This document shows positions 47,364-58,396 of a stretch of 64,000 bases of DNA, piece by piece. A model generated the notes under the pieces. It had not been told where the DNA came from. It was given only the letters and a program-made list of their open reading frames with translations, and made no database searches. A program made the position numbers and the translations under genes. How positions within the stretch are numbered: the first letter of the stretch is position 1; the number at the start of each line of letters is the position of its first letter. Source of the DNA: Auriscalpium vulgare (taxonomy: Eukaryota; Basidiomycota; Agaricomycetes; Russulales; Auriscalpiaceae); NCBI GenBank assembly GCA_019915015.1, contig JAHBBC010000015.1, positions 62,001 to 126,000 on the forward strand, given 5' to 3'.

Positions 47364-50300
47364 ATGGCTCCCCTCCGTGACCGGCCGCTGTCCAACTCCC
47401 CCGACCCCGAATGGCCCCCGCGTGCCACCACCCCGCTGCGCATCGCAAAACGCGACACGCCCCAGCGCCCCCATGCCTCCCAGATCAGCAGACGCAACTC
47501 GAACACCTACTCCAGGCTCACAAACAGCAGCCTCGTCTCCCAATCCCCCTTCAGATCCCAAATCCCTGCCCCCCCACGGCCCTCATCCGTCAGCAATGCG
47601 CCCACCCCGCGCAAGTCCAGCGGCGAGAAGCGGCCGCGCCCCAGCTCCATGCACGCTCAGGCGGAGAACGAGAAGCCCCTCGGCTTCAAGCGACGTCAGT
47701 CAAAAGGCTTTCAAGGCCTCATTGAACGGGAGCCCGTCAAGAAGAGCCCTTTCCGTAACCCCACTTCACAGCTCGAGGATCCTTTCCCCCCGCCTCCAAC
47801 CCCGACCGTAGCCCACAAGTCCCATCTGCCCACCCCCACGTCTTCCAGCTCCCCTACACGCTCCTCACTCGTGTCGAAGCGCTTGCACGGCCCACGAACA
47901 CAAGGCCACGACCAACCAATACGCCAGCGTCGAAAAACGGTCACGTTTGACGAACGTTGCGACGTTGTTACGTTCGAGCGCGACGAAGTTGACTACGATG
48001 AGGATCCGTTTTCTTCGGACGACGAATACGACTTCGGTGGACGTGGGGACGAGGAGCACGAGGACGGTGGCGAGGGAGACGACAGCATCACAGGCCTCGT
48101 GGACTCGATGCTGGAAGACACGCGCGACGGCTCTTTGGAGGTTCAAACGCCGCCTCACGATGGCGGTTTTCCCGAGGACTTGGATGCGGAAGACGACGTT
48201 CCCTACGGTCGCTCGCATCACGCCGATCGCGCTGCGGTCGCCCATGACCATGACGAACACGACGAAGCTGACCAGCTTTCGCCGCCAAATCTCAGCCCGG
48301 ACGCCAGCGACTCGCCACCTATCAGTACGCCACCCAGAAACCGTGACTCGTTGGCTGAAATTACCAGCACGTCGCCTGGCTCTCACATACCCCTCGGTCG
48401 CTCCACACACTCGGAGCGCATTCATGCTGAGCGAACACCGGATGATTTGGAGAGGGACGTGCAGATGCTCCCACCGTCTCCTTCTCCTGCCAAGGGACGA
48501 CCATCTGTTGGGGGCAATAAGGATGCGCTAGTCCCGCGATTCGGCATTGATGTTCATAGGGATGAGCATCAGGTTCAAGCCGGTAAGCAAAAATCGCTAT
48601 CGAAAATGAGCGAGCCGTACTCACGAATTGACTTAGATCGCGACTCTGCAGACCCCTTCGCTATGGAACAACACGATGTTCAAGTGGCCGACTTTTCGTT
48701 CATGTCGGACGAGGGGAAGGAGGAAGGCGAGGGCGAGGGCGATATCTCTTTTTCGGGATTGGCAGCTGAGCTTGGCCTTTCGAGCTTGGGCATGGAGCGA
48801 AAGATAGACGTCAAGCCCACACCGTCCACCCCGCCATTGAACCTGAGGTCGTCGCTGAACTCGGTACGTTCTGGCGGGTCATCTGGCGGGCGCGAGCTCC
48901 CGGCTGTGCCACGCAGTAGGAGCGCCTCTCCATTCACTCTGCCTGTCACCGCCCGCATCAGCTCTCCCGCTCATGGGCGGTCGGGATCGCCTTCGTCACT
49001 CGCCGGCTCACCTGCTTTTAACCCGCGCATGTCCTCGCCTCTAGGAAACCCGGGACGTGTAACGTCACCACCGACCTCGAATTCCGGCAGCATTGGAAGC
49101 CACGGGAGCATGGGTAGCCTCAATGGCAGGCCCAGGATCAGCAGGGAGGACGTCCACCGGCGACTACTACGCAAGCGCAGCGTAGAAAGCCCTCTGAACG
49201 AGGTTCCTCCGTCGGGAGATGCTCCGGGCGACGAGAAGGAGCCGCCTCGGACACCGCCAGATGCCATGGACCTGGACGACTTGCCACCAGCTGGTGCACG
49301 CTTCGGCACGCCGCTTCGACGCGGAGAGAATCCAACTTACGACGGCGTCATGTCGATCGATCCCGAACCTCAACTCACCGACCCGCCCCGACCCTCTGCC
49401 ATCACTCGCGCCTACTCTGCAGACGATGCAGCATCGGAGACCTTCAAAGGCATCAATCTCGACTTCTCAGATCCAGGAAGCGGGATGGACCTGGGCCTGA
49501 AAGGGATGGACTTCGCCGCCACTCGAGTGGAGATCGGCGATGTGAGGAGCGCGTTGGACCAGCTTGTCCAGGATGTGCAAGAAGGGTCCACGCACCCACC
49601 TGCGAATGGTGGCCGCCAGCTGAAACTGAAGGGCAGCCAAGGCTCGCTCCGCGTCGAAGCTGTCACCGAGGGCGTCAAGGCGCGCCAGTTCCCCGCGCCG
49701 CGCGACCTCGACACCACAATGGAGGAGGATGAGACCATGGAAGACGAAGGCGCAGACGCCAGCGGGCGCATGCACACGCCTGCCTCGCCCAAGACGTACT
49801 CCTCCGCCGGGCACACGCCCGAGCTGCTCGCCGGCGGCGGCTTCACAAGCCCCCCGCTCAGCCGCAGCGCGAGCGGCGCGTCGCTCCCGCCGCCGCCGCC
49901 GCCGAAGGACGCGATCAAGACGCGCGAGCAGATGATCCTGGAGAAGCGGCGCGAGCAGCGGCGCCGCGAGGACGACGAGAACATGGGGCGCCGCACGCCG
50001 CCGCGCAACGAGCGCGCGGCATTGGGCGTCGGGCGCCCCGGCAAGCGCAGGAGCTTGAGCACGGGCGATGCCGAGGACCTCGAGGCGACGCGCCGGAAGG
50101 GCGAGGGCGGCTATTTGGACGTGTCGCCGTTTGAGCAGGACGACGATCCGCTGGGGGATGTCATCCAGAAGGAGCTGAGCAAGTTGGATGAGCCAGTGAA
50201 GGTGAAGAAGAGCGTGAGTGTTTTCCTCTGGGAGTGGTCGTGGTTTGTAGCTGATAGGTTTCATTATCGCAGAAATACCATGTCAGGGAGCGCACGGAGA

Positions 50301-51898
50301 CGATTTACGCGTCTTCGGATGCGGACAAGGTGTCGCATATGAGCGGGGCTGGTGATCTGAACACCGGGAGAGCTTGGCGAACAGTCCGACGGCCTTCGGA
50401 TATGGTGCGTTATTCGTCACAATTCGCCTTTGAGGGCATGCCTGAGATTTGTGTGGTAGAACGAGTATGCGAAGCAGATCCGCGAGTTCCGTGCGCAGGA
50501 GAAGCCGGGCAAGGCGCATGGAAAGGTGTTTGTGCGAGGTGCGTACCAGTCATTGATGGACTGACTTGTCGCTCATGATGTGTGCAGTTGTGGACGTGAA
50601 GGGCTTGAAATTGCCTTTGCCGCAGCAACCTACGGCGTTGACGTGCACTCTGAATAACGGAATTCACTTTGTCACGACCCCGGAATGCCGACTAGGGCCG
50701 GAGACGAGTATCGAGCAGGAGTTCGAGCTGTGCGTATATGCGTCTTGACGGCGTGGATTTGAGCTAATGTCAGGCACCAGGATTGAACACAGCAAGCTCG
50801 AGTTCACGCTCACACTCAAGATCCGTCGGGACCCGCACATCGTCGCGCAATTCAAGGCCAACTCCGCACCACCACCACCACCTCAACAAGAACCCCCACC
50901 TCCGCCGCCTGCGTCCAAAGGTGGCATGCGCAGCTTCTTCTCATCGCCAAAGAAACAGCCCAAAGTCGTTCCGAGGCCCATCGCCCCGCCGCCCGTACCG
51001 AAGCTGCAAGAGAACCTCGCGCGCTACCTGAAGCCAGACGGGACGCTCGCGCGCGTGTTCGTGTCATTCAAGGACATTGCGAGCCGATGCGACGGCAGGC
51101 TCTTCGAGACGAACTTCCCGCTCATCGGTCAGCGTCTGGAGGACGGCGCGAGGGCAAGCCCACTGCAGGTCGGCGAGCTGGTGCTGCAGTTCTTCAGGCT
51201 GCCGGCGATGCCCGGTATCCCGTCGAACCAGCTACCTCAGAGCCTCGAGGAGTGCCATAAAGGCCTGCGGCGCGTGCAGTGGCACAAGACAACTTACCAT
51301 GATGGCACTTTGACGCAATGTGGCGGAGACTGTCCGGTACGTGGACCTGCAGACTGACATGATTGTGCCCAAGCTGACTTGACTTTCTCTCGATGTGTGC
51401 AGACCTGGCGACGGCGACATTTCCGCGTCACCGGTGGGAGGCTCCTCGCATTCAACGACGTCACGCGGAGAGTGACCACGGCCATTGACCTCCGCCAGGC
51501 AACCGGCGTCGAGGAGATCCGCGACCCGCGCTCGCGCGCGATGAGCCCTGCGTCGGTGCAGACGACGCGGTCCACCGCGCAGTTCGAGGAGTTCGACGAG
51601 ATGTACGGCGTCCAGCGCGCTTTCCGCATGTTCTTCCAGCGGGACGAGCCTGTCGTGTTCTTCGCGGACACGGACGAGGAGAAGGACAGGTGGTCAGTGC
51701 CTTTTGCTTTTCACCGCTGTGCGTTCGGATTCTGATGTGTATTGCTTGCTGCACAGGCTGGAAGTCTTCCGTGCGCTCATCGGCATGATCCCGCCGCATC
51801 CGCTGTGGGCGGAGCTGCTCTGGCAGCGCCAGGAAGACCTCGCGAAAGCGAACCCGCCGCCCTCTCACACCCCAGCCGGCCCGTCGTCACGTCCATAG
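47364..51898 (+). CDS. BUD4-like: Bud4/anillin-like protein with C-terminal PH domain
   Basis: Scaffold of the septin/cytokinesis site. Start chosen at MAPLRDRPLSNSPDPE; the frame is open further upstream but that part is not low-complexity in the same way. About 950 residues of disordered, Ser/Pro-rich sequence follow, with an acidic patch (YDEDPFSSDDEYDFGGRGDE), many SP/TP sites, and a charged helix (ILEKRREQRRREDDENMGRR). Short exons then encode the anillin homology region: RERTETIYASSDADKVSHMS, YAKQIREFRAQEKPGKAHGK, VDVKGLKLPLPQQP, LEFTLTLKIRRDPH, a Pro stretch, ARVFVSFKDIASRCDGRLFE. The PH domain is TWRRRHFRVTGGRLLAFND to VFFADTDEEKDRWLEVFRAL with its conserved Trp. Likely CDK-regulated, judging from the SP/TP density. 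Confidence 0.88.
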
Positions 51899-52396
51899 GG
51901 AGGTCGACGGACTGCCGGTGCCGCTCGCGATACCCGTCCCATCGTCGTCACACACGCTGCTTTCGCATCGTGGCTCTGTAGTATAACATTATCCATGTCT
52001 ATGTCCATGTCGCAGTCCCATATATGCATGTGCTGGTCGTCATGTCGTTTCGCTGTTACGTTTCACGTTTCATGTCCCCCTCATCTTGTCATATAGTCGT
52101 TTTCCGATGTTTTAGTCATTTTTATTTACTTCTGAATCGTCGTACGTTACGAGTCGCGTCTGTATGGTTAGCGTACATAGACCGTTTAGTGAAGAAGAAT
52201 CAAAGCTGCTTTCTCTGCAAAGAGCCGTTTCGTTACTAAGTCGCGATGCGGCGTTCAGAGGTGTGGTTGCAACGTGGTAGAGCCAAAAGCAATTGACATT
52301 GCAAGCCTCGAAACTTTATGAAACATAGAAACGAACAGAAATCGAAGTAGATACGAAGAGGAGAGGGAAAGGAAAAGGAGAGGATGCAAGCAAGGA
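51899..52396. other. convergent intergenic, AT-richer
   Basis: Between the stops of two convergent genes. Contains TTTATTTACTT- and ATG/CAT-rich stretches, as expected for 3' untranslated regions. Nothing else. Confidence 0.5.
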
Positions 52397-55040
52397 TCAT
52401 GCGCGAGGAGGCCAGACACCGTGGAGCCATGCCTTCACTCGATCCGCAAAGCGGGGAGTTTGGCGAAGAGGCTCCGGGTAGTCGGTAGTGACTGTATCCG
52501 CGCTGACCGCATCGAGATGAACATCCTCGATGGGCGGAGGCGCCTTGCGAGCACGTCGGCGACGAGGAGGAGGAGGAGAGTTCACGACGGGAGGTGCCTT
52601 CTGGACGGGCTGCCGAGGAGCAGGTGCGTCGAAGCAAGGTGGCGCCTTGCGGACACGTCGGCGAGGAGATGGCGAGTGGATGGTGGGAGGCGGCGGCTTG
52701 CGAACAAGCCGAGGATGTTGTACGTCGAGACAAGGCGGTGCCTTGCGCAGAGAAGAAGGGATATCGGTGATAGGAGCCTTCGTGTCAGGCTCCCGAGGAG
52801 GGATGGCGATGCAAGGCGGCGCCTTGCGAACAGGTCGACGAGGTCGTGGGTCGGCGAAGGGGGCGGTGTTCTTCTGGAGAGGCTCAAGATGAGGAGGGAG
52901 GTGGAGGGAAGGCGGCGCCTTGCACAAAGGAGGCCGCCGAGGAGCAGGCGTTGCGACGGCAGTGATTGCTCCGCGTGGGATATTCTCGACGAGAGGCGCC
53001 TTGCGCACGATACGCCGGGGAGCAGCGACGACGGTAGCCTGCTGCTTAGCGGGCGCGATCGTGGCCACGTTCGCCACGGAGTCGGGGCGGCCCTTGGTGC
53101 TGTAGAACCCGTGGGAGCCCATGAAGAGCGGAGGCTGCGGTGACTCCTCGCGAACCTCGGGACACGATGAAGCCTCGAGCAGCGAGGGCGAGACATAGGT
53201 AAACGCGGGGCAAGGATCTTCCCCGGGCTCGTACGGCGTGCCAGCAGGAATTACGAGGCACGTCGTAGGCTTGACATTGCGAGCAAAGGGAATGTAGGGA
53301 GCAGGCGCCGTGTGGGCCGCCATCTGGTCCCAGTTACTGTAGCGAAGTTAGCAGAGATGGCACGACGGATGTTCGATGGGCTTACATCGATTCGAAGAAT
53401 GGATGGGATTTCATTTCGGTAAGAGTCAGTCTTTCCATGGGGTCCTTGTCAAGAACCTGCGAGGACTTTTGTGAACAAGTCATTCAAAAGCAGGAGATGG
53501 AGAGGCTTACCTGCTGCAGGAAATCCTGGGCCATGAGATCTACGTCATCCCACGCCTCGAAGCGCAGAGGTTGATTGATGGTTGCATCGGCGAATGCAGC
53601 GAGATCGCGGACGTCGGGGACAGCGAAGGGCATCTGGGCGATGAAGTTAGATGGGTACACCACAGACTGACACGACGACGTACCCGTCCGGACAGCATAT
53701 AGAATATAGTGATACCCAATGACCACACGTCGACCTCGAACGAGTACGGCCGCCCTTGCCAGACCTCGGGCGCCATAAAACCAGGTGTGCCGCACGCGCC
53801 GGTGAACTGAGGGCCTTGGTGATCGAGTCCAGGAGGGAAAGCAGGCCCGGAGTCGTCGCCATCGCGGTGTGCATCGAAGTTGCGCGCCAAGCCAAAGTCC
53901 GCGAACATGACGTTCCCGTCACTATCGAAGAGTATATTTTCTGGCTTTATATCGCGATGGACGATTCGCGCCTCGTGAAGCTTTTCCAATGCGACGATCT
54001 GCAGGACGCGGGGTGAGAGACGATCAGGCGCATCAGGAAAGGAGAAGCACGCACCAGCTGCGCAGACCAGAATCGCGTATGAGATACGGGGATCTTGCGC
54101 CACTTGGTGATCTCCCACTGGAGATCGCCCTGCGGGCAGTACTCCTGAGATTGGAATCAGCGCGTGTTCATCTTCAAAAGAGTTCGGCATACCGTGGCAA
54201 GATAACAATTCTCGGTGTCTTGCCAGCTTGCGTGCAGCGGCAGGAAGCCCTTGCGGCCCTCGAGTGCCACCATGCTGTCTTTCTCAGCCAAAAGTTCCTT
54301 CCAGCCACCACCATCAAGCTTCGCACCAAGCTTGCTCTTCGACATGACCTTGAGCGCGAGCTGCTTGCCTGAGTGACGATCCGTCGTCAGGTAAACTGTG
54401 CCGAACGCGCCTTTGCCCAGGATCTTGATGGGCTCGAAGTCGTCGACGCAAAGAGTGCGAAGAAGAGAGGGAGAGGGAGTGGGGGTGAGGCTGACGAGTA
54501 GCGAGCTTGGGACGGGTTTGCGGCGAAGAGCGGGAGCGCGCGCAAGACGAACGGCGGGCAGTGGGGATGCTTCCTTGACGGAGGCGGCTGGACTGCATGG
54601 GCGAGGAACAGGGGCTCGCACTACCTCCGGAGAATGCAGTCTAATGGTGGAAACTGAAACCGTTTCCGGGAGGCTGACCTGCCGCAGAGTCGGCACATCG
54701 AGAACAGCCTCGCCGACGGTGGGCGCGGGCAGAGCGAGCGGCAGGGCATTGCGTTCGCCATGGACCTTCTGGACGATACGTAAGGCCAGTGAGCATATGA
54801 GCTGTTCGTGATCGACTCGGAAGACCTTGACGCGTGCCTCCGCAACTTGCGCCTTGCGATGGTAGCACTGTCGAGCGAGGATGAGCCATGCATGTCGACA
54901 TCTTACAATGGGCTGCTCACCAAGACCTGCCACTGAACCCGGACGGCGAGTTGGTCGCCACGGTGGATGTCGAGGACCGCGACGTCGTAAAAGGCCGCCT
55001 GCATTTCGGCGAGGATATCTTCGTTCGAGACTAGTGCCAT
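52397..55040 (-). CDS. Ser/Thr protein kinase C with RKAPP repeat tail
   Basis: Third member of the local kinase family. Exon 1 is MALVSNEDILAEMQAAFYDV through RVQWQVL; a 53-nt intron leads to CYHRKAQVAEARVKVF. The kinase domain shows DDFEPIKILGKGAFGTVYL, ALKVMSKSKL, LHASWQDTENCYLAT, EYCPQGDLQWEI, HRDIKPENILFD, FADFGLARNFD, GTPGFMAPEVWQGRPYSFEV and VWSLGITIFYMLSGR, then MPFAVPDVRD, AQDFLQQ, VLDKDPMERLTLTEMKSH. All catalytic landmarks are present. The last exon adds a tail, absent from A and B, made of about eight degenerate repeats of the type R-x-V-R-K-A-P-P (about 52530-53030), ending DRVKAWLHGVWPPRA, which corresponds to the RGWLRSFLAKSKKA end of A. The Pro/Arg repeats could bind SH3-type or acidic partners. 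Confidence 0.87.
52530..53035 (-). repeat. coding RKAPP repeats in kinase C tail
   Basis: About eight degenerate units of 15-24 residues, each centred on (V/L/A)(R/Q/C)K(A/P)P followed by Pro: VRKAPL, LCKAPP, VRKAPP, LRKAPP, VRKPPP, VRKAPP, VQKAPP, ARKAPP. On the DNA, a GGCGCCTTGCG word recurs at the same spacing. Confidence 0.8.
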
Positions 55041-55666
55041 GTGGTAGATGTCTTGAGGGCGTTGACGATCTTGAGGATGGCGAGGGATGAAAGCGAGAGC
55101 GAAGAAGATGAGGTCGAGGCATCGCAGCGAGCATAGTTCAAATAGCGAGGGCGATGTCAGTTCAGACTGGCCGCTGAGAAAAGAGGTAGTTGTGAAATGG
55201 AGTCGGCCAGTCCAAATTGATATGCACGTGTCCGATCCATCCACATCTCATCCTTAAAGTGCACAAGCAGATGCTTGTATAGGATTAAGGGAGGTCCGGG
55301 CAGCATAGTTCAAGAGGCTGCGCTACAGTAGTAGAGTTGAAGGTGAGGATGGAGCTACTCGAGTGGCGGCTAACTACTTACTGGAGCATAGCCTGAGAGT
55401 AAATTTAGGATTTCATTAAGCACATTTTCATGGCATACTGCGCACTTTCTAGTCGTCTGCAGAGAGGTGGAAGACATGTTAAGTCGTGAGGTCAACTTCG
55501 CGTGGTGGGGGTCAAGAGCAGAATCATGCGCGTCCTTCAAGCTTCCAGAAATTCGATATCTGATAAGATTTCCGATCTCAATCATCTTCATGCAGTCGGC
55601 ACAAAATACTCTTCGATAAACAGAACATGCTCGACATCCGGCTCTTCGTCCTGGTCACTTTCACGA
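55041..55666. other. intergenic, nothing seen
   Basis: Promoter side of kinase C and 3' side of the cyanase gene. No coding frame or repeat was recognised. Confidence 0.45.
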
Positions 55667-55783
55667 TCACCATTTGGCGTATGGCAGGAATTTTCCGCTG
55701 ACATGACACAATCAGTGTATGAACAAACTGCCTTGATTTCCACTCACTCGAACGTCAACAAAACGCGATCGCCTTTAGGGTCT

Positions 55784-55791
55784 GGCTTCTT
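55784..55791. repeat. left target-site duplication of the cyanase insertion
   Basis: GGCTTCTT, repeated at 57075-57082 on the other side of the element. A ninth base (G at 55792 and 57083) also matches. Confidence 0.8.
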
Positions 55792-57074
55792 GAGGGCGGT
55801 GGGAGTATGGGGGATTGTCCGCCGGAGTCCGCCAGAGTCCGCCGGAGTCCGCCGGACGACAGAAACGCCTTAAGGCGACACACATAGCCTTCTAGCATTA
55901 ACATAGCATGCCGCCATGTACCCCAGCCCGCCATCTCGTCAATTATGCCAGGTGCACATTCTTCTTTCACACCCTGTAGGGTTGAGCAAGGGTAGCCAAC
56001 GCAAGGGACCTGTTGACCTTCTGCAGGTTTCGGCGAGCACGTACATTGTGGACATGTAGTGTCTTGAGTTGTTCCTCTCAAATCGGCTTAAAGGCTATCT
56101 GTTGAAATTGGATTAAGCTGTGTCTTCGACACGTCCTAAGCCATCTATCAATACCAGAGTAAGCCATTTTTTCACACTGCCTTAAGCCATTTCTTGGATA
56201 CATCTTCAGTTGTTATCTGTCCCGCCTTAAGACATTTTTAATCTGCCCTTGAGCTGTTTTGTCCGATGTGTCTTCAGGCATTCCCTCGCTAACCTGGGTC
56301 TCAGCTTAAGTCATTTTCGGTTCGACGTCGGTCCGACGATAGAAGAATGACTTAAGCCACATGTGGGACAAGAAAAAAAAAAAGCGCTATTTGTCAGGTT
56401 CGAACCCTATAGCCCTACCATCAATACGGCCGGCGTAATATACCAGTCAGCCAGAATGTTCATGCTAGCTACTTCAAACTAAAACCTATATTCCGCCACA
56501 TATCCAGGCTGTGACAGCCATTGCACGCTCCTTCCAAGCTTGCTGGTCTAGTTTCTGAAGGGCTACGTTAGGAAGAATGTAAGCTCATACTATTGGAAGT
56601 GCCTTGGTTGCTTTCCGAAGCCCATGAAGCCGGGGGGGATGTCTGACAGTCTTCAGGGTTTTCGGAAGCAGCTGAAGTCATTCTGAATGGCCTTAAGGCA
56701 CTGGATGCACGGATGAGCTTAAGACATATTCAAAACATGCCTGAAGGCAATATTTGGTCATACTTTGTAGAATGGCTTAAGCCACATTCCGTGATGCTGT
56801 ATGTGCGGATAAGCTTAAGTCATTTTTGAAACACGCTTGAAGGCAATTTCCTTTTGGCACTTTGTGGAATGGCTTAAGCCACAATCCGTGACGCTGTATG
56901 CGCGGATGAGCTTAAGTCGTTTTCGAAACACGCCTGAAGGCAATTTCCTTTCGGCACTTGGTAGAACGACTTAAGCCACAATCCGTGAAAAAGCTGGAAT
57001 CCGGCGGACTCCGGCAGACTCCGGCGGACTCCGGCGGAAATCTATTAAGTAATCCCTATACTCCCACCGATCTG
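55792..57074. mobile_element. non-autonomous DNA transposon, hAT-like, 1283 bp
   Basis: No transposase. Imperfect terminal inverted repeats: the right end in reverse complement reads CAGATCGGTGGGAGTATAGG, the left end GAGGGCGGTGGGAGTATGGG. Just inside both ends are four inverted copies of a 10-bp unit (GTCCGCCGGA type; 55817-55856 and 57000-57039). The body holds twelve CTTAAG hexamers and three tandem units of 96-97 bp. An 8-bp target duplication and a CAG-type end favour hAT; if the duplication is counted as 9 bp a Mutator-like origin is possible. Confidence 0.82.
56710..56993. repeat. three tandem units of 96-97 bp
   Basis: Units begin at 56710, 56806 and 56903 with CGGATGAGCTTAAG-like sequence. 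Each contains two CTTAAG sites, the second inside the palindrome GGCTTAAGCC in the first two units, and a CTGAAGGCAAT word. The third unit is slightly shorter. Confidence 0.85.
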
Positions 57075-57082
57075 GGCTTCTT
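57075..57082. repeat. right target-site duplication of the cyanase insertion
   Basis: GGCTTCTT, identical to 55784-55791. Confidence 0.8.
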
Positions 57083-57823
57083 GTCGACATGGACCTTGCA
57101 GTCAATCATAGACATGATCCCATCCCCGAACTGCGTATCCCGGTTACTTGCTTATCGGTAGAACAAACGGTGTGAGCACTGACCTTCTCGTGTATGACAG
57201 CCTGCGAATGCGAAGCAAGTTAGATGCATGTGCTGAGCACCCGTGTGTGCGTGTATGCGTACCTTCAATGCGTGACCGTAAACCAAAACTCCCTGGCCGC
57301 GGTGCAGGGGGTCAGACGGAACTACAAACCCATGGCCCGTCAAGACGGTACCTCAAACAAGCGATAGATGACCGGATCGGTGGGAGGAATGGGACCAAGG
57401 CCGCGATTCGGCCACCAATGTGCCCCCAAGCTCGCAGTTAATTGATCCTCCGGGAATCCGAGCACAGTGGCAAGTGCGGCTAATTCTTCGGGTGATCCCT
57501 TTGCCTGTGATTGCTCGCCCATTAGCGCGCGAGACAGAGAATGAGTGGGCCTACCTGGCCATAGAAAAGGGCAGCAACCCAAACTTCATCCTTGTTTATC
57601 TTCTGTGCGATCTGCTCGAAAGTCAATCCTGCTCAACATTTCAGCAAGGAGTGCAGGGATCTATGACGTCAGGGCGTACCCTTTCTGGCCTTCGCTTCGA
57701 GGAGCTGGCTGATAACTGGCGGCAGGTCGCTGTACGGGGCGTTGTTGGACGGGACAGTCTAAGACAGCGTCAACGTAGTGCCAGAAAACGAAGGAACTTT
57801 CTTACAGCACTGGTAGATGCCAT

Positions 57824-58396
57824 GATTGCGTGCGGATGAAAGCAATGGCGCTGGGATGCGGAAACGGAGGCATTTTGTACTCCGTAGCTTCAGGGCGCTT
57901 AGAAATGTCGGAACCAAGCACATGTGACTGAAGCCTGAGAGCGAAGGTGGGAGGTGGGAGGTGGGAAAGATATATCACCTATGGCGCTGGGCGCATCTAC
58001 AATCCTACTAGGCACATGTTCACGGGAAGCAGAGCAGGATGGCGCCAAGGACGTGCTCCCGAAGGCACACACGGGGATGGCAAAAGCATTGAGCAACAAT
58101 GAACAGGATAATGTCGTGATAGCCAGGTCGTCGAGGTGGGAGGAGGTCAGGGAGAACAGAGATACCACCTATGGCGCCGCGTGCATCTTCAATTGTCCAC
58201 GGGAAGAAGGGAAGTATGGCGCCAAGGACAGACTCCCGGATGCACGCACGGGGATGGCAAAAACATTGAGCAATAATAGATAGAATAATGTCATGATAGT
58301 CAGGTCGTCAGAGTCGTAATAGATCGTGAGCGTGAGGATACAGTAGAAACGATGTCCAAAAAATTCAAAAGATACAAACTCAGAGACCTCGCCATG
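57824..58396. other. intergenic with a local tandem duplication
   Basis: Between the cyanase start and the stop of the TMEM184 gene. Two diverged direct repeats, about 57950-58130 and 58135-58310, share CACCTATGGCGC, GGATGGCAAAA and GATAATGTCGTGATAGCCAGG-like stretches. The offset drifts from 190 to 176 bp because of an internal gap. No gene. Confidence 0.65.

Larger units (their letters stand above)
55667..57823 (-). pseudogene. cynS-like: cyanate hydratase (cyanase), split by a DNA transposon
   Basis: Cyanase converts cyanate and bicarbonate to ammonia and CO2, normally as a decamer. Exons from 57823 read MASTSA, TVPSNNAPYSDLPPVISQLL, LTFEQIAQKINKDEVWVAAL, AKGSPEELAALATVLGFPED, PIPPTDPVIYRLFE (catalytic Arg and Glu), GVLVYGHALK, AVIHEK, and FGDGIMSMIDCKVHVDKKP (catalytic Ser). 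Here the element at 55792-57074 cuts in. The frame resumes KKPDPKGDRVLLTF at 55791 and, after one more intron, ends DGKFLPYAKW at 55667, the canonical cyanase C-terminus. Frame and sequence fit exactly when one 8-bp duplicate is ignored. The interrupted part forms the dimer interface in known cyanases, so loss of function is likely. As read, the protein would stop a few codons into the element. Confidence 0.9.

Noticed and set aside
49467..50264. 265-codon minus-strand frame rich in Arg, Leu and Ala
   Set aside because: Shadow of the GC-rich Bud4-like coding exon; no start, splice or domain support.
56340..56420. Possible tRNA gene around GGTTCGAACCC
   Set aside because: The T-loop-like word is present, but the T stem pairs poorly and no acceptor, D or anticodon arm fits in the preceding 60 bases.
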